DNA from: Labilibaculum antarcticum
GTDB lineage: Bacteria > Bacteroidota > Bacteroidia > Bacteroidales > Marinifilaceae
DNA length: 64,000 bases
Assembly (NCBI RefSeq): GCF_002356295.1
Contig: NZ_AP018042.1
Coordinates: 4,620,361 to 4,684,360 of the forward strand
Reading direction: 5' to 3'
A program made the translations under genes and the position numbers. How positions within the stretch are numbered: the stretch's first letter is position 1; every line of letters begins with the position of its first letter. Under the pieces are notes generated by a model. It did not search any database, was not told the DNA's origin, and saw nothing but the letters and a program-made list of their open reading frames with translations. This document shows, in pieces, positions 59,372 to 64,000 of this stretch.

Positions 59372-62300
59372 ACTGTAAGATTCTCTAGGTTTATTCTAAT
59401 TGTAGCAATACATTTTCCTTCAACCGCTTTAATACAGACATAGTTGCTCAAGTCACCTAAATCATATTTAAGTATTTTTTTGGCTTTAATTAGACCACTT
59501 TTTCCTTCTAACGACAATCGTGCTGTTGATTCCATTATTAGATCAAATTCTTTATTTAGAGTTTCAGTGTCTACATTTATTTGATTTTCAAAGGTTAATG
59601 TTAATATTTGATTTTCAATTTTAGTGTCTATTTTAAACGTACTTCTTGGAATGCTGTTTTTAAACATATTAGTTAGGAAAATTCGCATTATATCGCTAAA
59701 ATGAATTCCATAAGCAGCTTTAATTGTAATTTTAGCACCTTGAAGCTTTGATTCGAGAGGATGACTATTTTTAGGATAAAATTTCTCAGTGCTATCCCAT
59801 ACAATTGATAATAATTCATCAAGTTTAAAGTTGTCAAACTTAGATTCTTGGATGTGAAACCAACCTTCAATGCGAGTTAGTTTTTGATTTGTATTTGTTC
59901 TAATATCACTAATTGTTTTATTAAAATCATCTCTTATGTGAGTCAAAGCTGGAATATTAACTTTCAGATCTAATTCATTTAGCAACTTGTGAAATTCTTC
60001 AGATAAATTGTTTTTAATGTATGATCTAATAGTTTGGAGGTTACGCTCTGTTATTTGCCATAGATTTTTTATAACTAACTGACTAAATTCGTCAGAGTCC
60101 TTTGCATTAATTGCAATTTCTAAGGCTTGTAGTGAAAGTGTTTCAGCATTAACATCATAATTAAAGTATCCTCTTTCTTTCTCGATTATTTTAATTTGAA
60201 GAACATCAAATTTAAAATAGCTTATGAAGTCATCAACTTTCTCAGAAAATTCTGAGAGAATTTTATAGAGTTCATCATTACTTCTTTTATCTAAACCATA
60301 AGTTCTAGCCCAATATTCATTATTTACATATTTTTCATTTGTTTTATTTAGCATTAAATTACAGGCTACAAAATCGGATCGTAATTCACCTTCTAAAACG
60401 CCATGTCTAATTCTTGTGCTTAAGTATGTTCCCAATCCAAATTTACTAAACAAAAATTTGTCTCTTACACCATCGTAAAGATCATATGCTACTTGATATA
60501 TTGCATTGTCAGTATACATGAAATCTGCCGATAATATAGTTGCGTCTGCAATTTTGGAATTCATAACTGGATGAAAGACTTTTTTAAGAACTAATATCGG
60601 TTTTTCTGATTCAAGTATTTTATATTGGGTCATAAATCTATCATATAATCCATCTATATCTTTTAGTTCGTATTTAATTATTGCTTGATCATTAGCATAG
60701 ATTTTACTTTCATCAATTTTCCTGTTTCCTTTATATATTATAAGTTCATCAAATACTTCGTCAAGCATTTTTTTGTACAGCTCAATTTTAGGAGTGTCTA
60801 AATTAATTAAGTACATTAATAGTTTTCGTTTTTCTTCAAGTTCTTCTGGAGTACTGTTTATGTGGTAATAATGCCTTAATATATCTTCACTAACTATAAC
60901 ATAAAAAAATGATTCTTTTTTATGAATATCTATATCATCTATTTCATCAAAAAGTTCAGATGGTTTTTTAACATCATAATAATCACAGAATGATTTTAAA
61001 ATAAAACTTTTGTCAGTATCTTTTGATGAGTTTAATCCAACAAATATTGGTAGTTCAATTGACCTCTTTATATTTTTATATTTTTGTTTTTTTAAGAATC
61101 CTATAAATGAATCGACATTAGTCTTTTTAACACCAATAGGGCTTTGTATATATTCAGTCACAAATAGCTTAATTGCTTCTTGGTATTTTTCAAGTTTCAA
61201 TAAGCAATCAAATGCGCTATTTATAGCAATTTGGATGATTGGGTTTCGTTGTCTGTTTTTCTCTAAAATTGTAATCCAAGCATCATACGATCCTTGGTAA
61301 TCTTGTTTTTCATATAAAATCTTAGCGTTGTCTTTTTCTAATATATGTTCTACAATATTAGTGTTGTTTATTAATGATTTTTTAATTCTATTAATCTGGT
61401 GATTAGTAGATGTGGATTGTCCAATCTTCTTACATCCATTTTCTAGGTATTTAATAGCTATACTATCACTTTTAAAAATTTTAGAATAAATTGGATCAAA
61501 ATATTTTAATGATAAAAAACGAAGTTCATCTGATTTTTCAGAATTATTCTCTTCCTTAATGAAATAATCAAGTCCGTTTGCTATTGTGAAGCCATATAGA
61601 TTTTTATTAAGTTGATAAAGATTATATAAAGATGATGAATTATCCTTCTCTGAGATAGAATTGAAAATCTTTCTACTTATCTGATTGATTGGTGATTGGT
61701 CGAGGTGTATAGGGCTATATCCGTTATTGGCAAATAAGAGACTAAAACAGTAAAATCTAAGAACTTCAAAATTGTCTGTCTTTAGTTTAATGTAATTTTT
61801 ACATTTAATAATGACTTCTGAATATTTTCCTCGATAATAAAGATCAATAATGTCAAGGTATTCTTTATCAAAATAGTCATCGCAATCATATTCTGGATTG
61901 CTCAGAAACATATATGGTAATAAAATAGAGTCTTCAGTTAACTTGTATAGAGCCTTACTTCGTGAGATAATGGTATCCTTACTTTCTTCTTTTAAGAAAG
62001 CAGCTTGCAATACCTGAATCAAGACAACGTAACGATCTACAATTGAGTTTGTCGATTCCATTATTAATGGTATTGACGGATCATCAATATTATAATTGAC
62101 GTAAAAATTTAATCTAAATAAGTAGTAATTGTAATAATCATTTTGAAATTCAGTTCTATTGCGTTTGAAATTATTAAATAGATCTTGGTCATATCTTAAT
62201 GCTGAGATATCTCTTTGTGCTCTATATGATAAATAGTGTAATAAAAGTGAAACAAATCCATTTTCGTTTTTTTTATTGTTTATCTTTTGCTTATTTTTTT

Positions 62301-62826
62301 TGTTATTACTCTCATCCTCAAGTCTTGCTTCGTTAATCTTTGACAATAATGTTATTGCTTCTTCTGGCTTTTTCATTAATTCAAAAACAAGTAACTTGCT
62401 TTCATACAGCCAAATTGAAACCCCTATTTCTTTTTCAACAACTGAAAGTATTTGTAAAGCTTTGTCATTTTCACCAAGTAAGATTTCGTGTTCAAAGGAT
62501 TTTCTTAAGACAATAAATTTCTTTATTATTTCTTTTGAATTTTTAATGGATAGGATTATCCAATTTATCTCATTTTTTAAAGATTCCGGTTTATAAAAAT
62601 AAGTTTTGTGAGTGCCAAGTTCTGTGATTTTTTCAGGTAAACTATTCCCAAAAAGGCACTTTTCAAATGGAGGGATGTTTTTTTTAAGATATTGCACTAG
62701 ACTATTTACTAAACTGTAGTCTGTACTGTTTTTCAAATCATTTATCTTTTCTGCACATTCTTTGGGGTTTCTGAATGAACTCAATAAATTTTGCTTTACT
62801 TGATATTCTGGAATTTCTTTACTCAT
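59368..62826 (-). CDS. dtcA: DtcA-like cytoplasmic sensor histidine kinase with TPR-like N-terminus
   Basis: A 1152-residue protein with no signal or membrane helix. The long N-terminal region (about 100-650) is made of helical TPR-like repeats (for example GENDKALQILSVVEKEIGVSIWLYESKLLVFELMKKPEEA; YRGKYSEVIIKCKNYIKLK; YEKQDYQGSYDAWITILEKN). The C-terminal ~190 residues carry a GHKL ATPase (N box LTNMFKNS at about 1051-1058, G2-like GKSGLIKAKKIL at about 1098-1109). Candidate phospho-accepting His are His963 (LTHIRDDF, about 90 residues before the N box, the usual spacing) and His808 (TRIRHGVLEGELR). The DxGxG box is not canonical (FENQI). The gene is more AT-rich than the trp genes beside it. 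It is the sensor of the three-gene system. Confidence 0.85.
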   Translation of the reverse strand: MSKEIPEYQVKQNLLSSFRNPKECAEKINDLKNSTDYSLVNSLVQYLKKNIPPFEKCLFGNSLPEKITELGTHKTYFYKPESLKNEINWIILSIKNSKEIIKKFIVLRKSFEHEILLGENDKALQILSVVEKEIGVSIWLYESKLLVFELMKKPEEAITLLSKINEARLEDESNNKKNKQKINNKKNENGFVSLLLHYLSYRAQRDISALRYDQDLFNNFKRNRTEFQNDYYNYYLFRLNFYVNYNIDDPSIPLIMESTNSIVDRYVVLIQVLQAAFLKEESKDTIISRSKALYKLTEDSILLPYMFLSNPEYDCDDYFDKEYLDIIDLYYRGKYSEVIIKCKNYIKLKTDNFEVLRFYCFSLLFANNGYSPIHLDQSPINQISRKIFNSISEKDNSSSLYNLYQLNKNLYGFTIANGLDYFIKEENNSEKSDELRFLSLKYFDPIYSKIFKSDSIAIKYLENGCKKIGQSTSTNHQINRIKKSLINNTNIVEHILEKDNAKILYEKQDYQGSYDAWITILEKNRQRNPIIQIAINSAFDCLLKLEKYQEAIKLFVTEYIQSPIGVKKTNVDSFIGFLKKQKYKNIKRSIELPIFVGLNSSKDTDKSFILKSFCDYYDVKKPSELFDEIDDIDIHKKESFFYVIVSEDILRHYYHINSTPEELEEKRKLLMYLINLDTPKIELYKKMLDEVFDELIIYKGNRKIDESKIYANDQAIIKYELKDIDGLYDRFMTQYKILESEKPILVLKKVFHPVMNSKIADATILSADFMYTDNAIYQVAYDLYDGVRDKFLFSKFGLGTYLSTRIRHGVLEGELRSDFVACNLMLNKTNEKYVNNEYWARTYGLDKRSNDELYKILSEFSEKVDDFISYFKFDVLQIKIIEKERGYFNYDVNAETLSLQALEIAINAKDSDEFSQLVIKNLWQITERNLQTIRSYIKNNLSEEFHKLLNELDLKVNIPALTHIRDDFNKTISDIRTNTNQKLTRIEGWFHIQESKFDNFKLDELLSIVWDSTEKFYPKNSHPLESKLQGAKITIKAAYGIHFSDIMRIFLTNMFKNSIPRSTFKIDTKIENQILTLTFENQINVDTETLNKEFDLIMESTARLSLEGKSGLIKAKKILKYDLGDLSNYVCIKAVEGKCIATIRINLENLTV

Positions 62827-62897
62827 GAGTTGTAGTGGGATATATTTATTGAATATTTTTTCATATTTAGAATTATAATATGTTGAAAATATATAGT

Positions 62898-63119
62898 TTA
62901 CTTCCTAACAGCCCTCACTTTCCGGTAAACAAAATAACACAAGGCAAGTGTAATAAAAATTTTAATCAGGTTTCCGAGGGTTGCTCCAAGAACGAAACCT
63001 ATATCGTAGGGGCTAGTATTGGCATTGCCAAATGGAAGGTCGAATGCGGTGAAAATAAGAGAAAGTAAAAAGATGCAGAATAGCATCAGGAAAAATGGGC
63101 GTGTTTTGTCGTTTTTCAT
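62898..63119 (-). CDS. small two-helix membrane protein
   Basis: A 73-residue product: a short charged N-terminus (MKNDKTRP), a first hydrophobic helix (FFLMLFCIFLLSLIFTAF), a polar loop (DLPFGNANTSPYDIG), a second helix (VLGATLGNLIKIFITLALCYFVYR) and a basic tail. No family recognised. It is 71 bases upstream of dtcA on the same strand and could be transcribed with it, although published Detocs operons are described as three genes. Whether it is an accessory is open. Confidence 0.5.
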   Translation of the reverse strand: MKNDKTRPFFLMLFCIFLLSLIFTAFDLPFGNANTSPYDIGFVLGATLGNLIKIFITLALCYFVYRKVRAVRK

Positions 63120-63716
63120 TTTTTATAATTTAGGTTCGATGATTTATCAGGTCAGTGTGCTTTCCAGATAAAACACCTTAAACTCTTTTGTATAGTAAAA
63201 GCCCTGTGTTTTCTGAATAGCGTCCGAATGTAATCATAAAATGGGAGTGTGTATTTATTTTGGCGGTAAAAATGCTTTTTGTAGTCAATATTTTAAAATT
63301 TGCTACTGTATATAATTATATGGGTATAGCTCAGACAGGAAGCTGGCGGCTTGTTTTCTTTACTTTTAAAACTCATTGTCAGTTAGGGGTTAGTGATCTT
63401 ATATAGGTATTGATAGGAGTATTTACCTTTAGGTTTCTGAAAACCTACTTAACGCATATATTTTTCTGGCGTGCATTTATTTTTTTATATCCGCAAGAGC
63501 GTGTGTTTACTGCAATTCCAACTTTGTTCATACATAATAAGTGGTGGTGTTGATGAAATAATGCGGTGTAAAGTTTTTTTATTAAATAATTATTGTTTAG
63601 CTTCATTGCGTTTTTGTTAAATAGTTGTTCCCGGCCGGGGCAGTGCAATCAAAACAAAATTTGTGTGGGAGAATTGGTGAGGAAAGATAATATTCACTTT
63701 TTTAAAACTATTATTA
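63120..63716. other. 600-bp intergenic region
   Basis: AT-rich DNA without a supported gene. Open frames at 63445-63648 (minus) and 63593-63793 (plus) have no plausible start or composition. No promoter with both boxes is evident ahead of the gene at 63717. Confidence 0.45.
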
Positions 63717-64000
63717 ATGTCAGAATTACAAAACTATCAGGATTCATTAGAAGAAATTCAAGCTGTTACCCGCGAGGCAGTAAAACATTGTAATCTTCCT
63801 TTCGAAATCTTTATTCACGAAGCCAAAAAGGTATGCAACATAGCCGAAGAGGACATTGCTGTTTTGGCGCCTTTGGGATTGCAACAAGAAAAAATTGAGC
63901 GTTGCAATGTATTAACAGGCGCTTTGCTTACGGCTGAACTGAATTGGGAGAATCAGAATACCGAGCGCAAGGAGGCTATGGCAAAATGGAAAGCCGATGC
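63717..64000 (+). CDS. N-terminal part of an unidentified helical protein (cut by window edge)
   Basis: ATG at 63717 opens a frame that runs off the window: MSELQNYQDSLEEIQAVTR and about 75 more residues. The visible part is acidic and mostly helical with two Cys (KHCNLPF, VCNIAEED) and no signal peptide. I do not recognise it. The frame has ordinary codon use for the window and reads continuously to the edge, which supports a real gene. An overlapping plus-strand frame starting at 63593 is rejected. Confidence 0.6.
   Translation, partial: MSELQNYQDSLEEIQAVTREAVKHCNLPFEIFIHEAKKVCNIAEEDIAVLAPLGLQQEKIERCNVLTGALLTAELNWENQNTERKEAMAKWKAD

Overview
The window looks like chromosome of a Bacteroidota bacterium, most likely a fermentative member of the Bacteroidales/Marinilabiliales group. 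The evidence is AT-rich DNA, almost no Shine-Dalgarno sequences, sigma-ABfr-type promoters (TTTG-N19-21-TAnnTTTG), lipoproteins, a reg-prop/Y_Y_Y sensor kinase, DPP4-type peptidase, YhcH, DUF1697, TrhO and HMA-AraC proteins, and acetate/butyrate-type fermentation genes. No rRNA, tRNA, IS element or CRISPR array was recognised.

Layout. 1-2.3 kb: small unknown genes, an isochorismatase-fold hydrolase, then a decayed block holding the tail of a second hydrolase copy, a LytTR remnant and a 20-bp-periodic inverted array. 2.3-13.2 kb: central metabolism, with an FAD/Fe-S 2-hydroxyacid dehydrogenase, pta-ackA, a large one-component-style sensor kinase, and two tandem phosphate-butyryltransferase paralogues separated by a 14-bp minisatellite. 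13.4-31.2 kb: housekeeping and envelope genes (radical SAM, Dus, TrhO, FAD oxidoreductases, SQR-like protein, a first DAHP synthase, L,D-transpeptidase, DPP4 peptidase). 31.3-38.3 kb: a compact minus-strand operon (PqqD-like, ATP-grasp, PLP decarboxylase, urea-transporter/M23 fusion, TPR-barrel, TPR) of unknown product, next to an HMA-AraC regulator. 39.1-40.7 kb: repeat-rich DNA. 41.7-49.1 kb: aroC, DUF523, aroA, aroB, DAHP synthase-chorismate mutase, tyrA and an aminotransferase on the minus strand. 50.0-56.7 kb: trpE-G-D-C-(F-B)-A on the plus strand.

The two aromatic operons diverge from 49.4-49.8 kb. Each has a clear Bacteroidota promoter and a transcription-attenuation leader. The trp side has a WWW leader peptide and a perfect terminator. 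The aro/tyr side has two leader-peptide/terminator modules in series, both dense in Phe, Tyr and Trp codons, with candidate antiterminator segments. The leader peptides are too short to be found by ordinary gene calling.

57.7-62.8 kb holds a three-gene two-component system with translationally overlapping genes: a cytoplasmic TPR/GHKL histidine kinase, a stand-alone receiver, and a receiver fused to a nucleoside-phosphorylase-fold effector. This matches the architecture of the anti-phage system Detocs (DtcA, DtcB, DtcC), whose effector cleaves ATP. The window ends inside an unidentified plus-strand gene.
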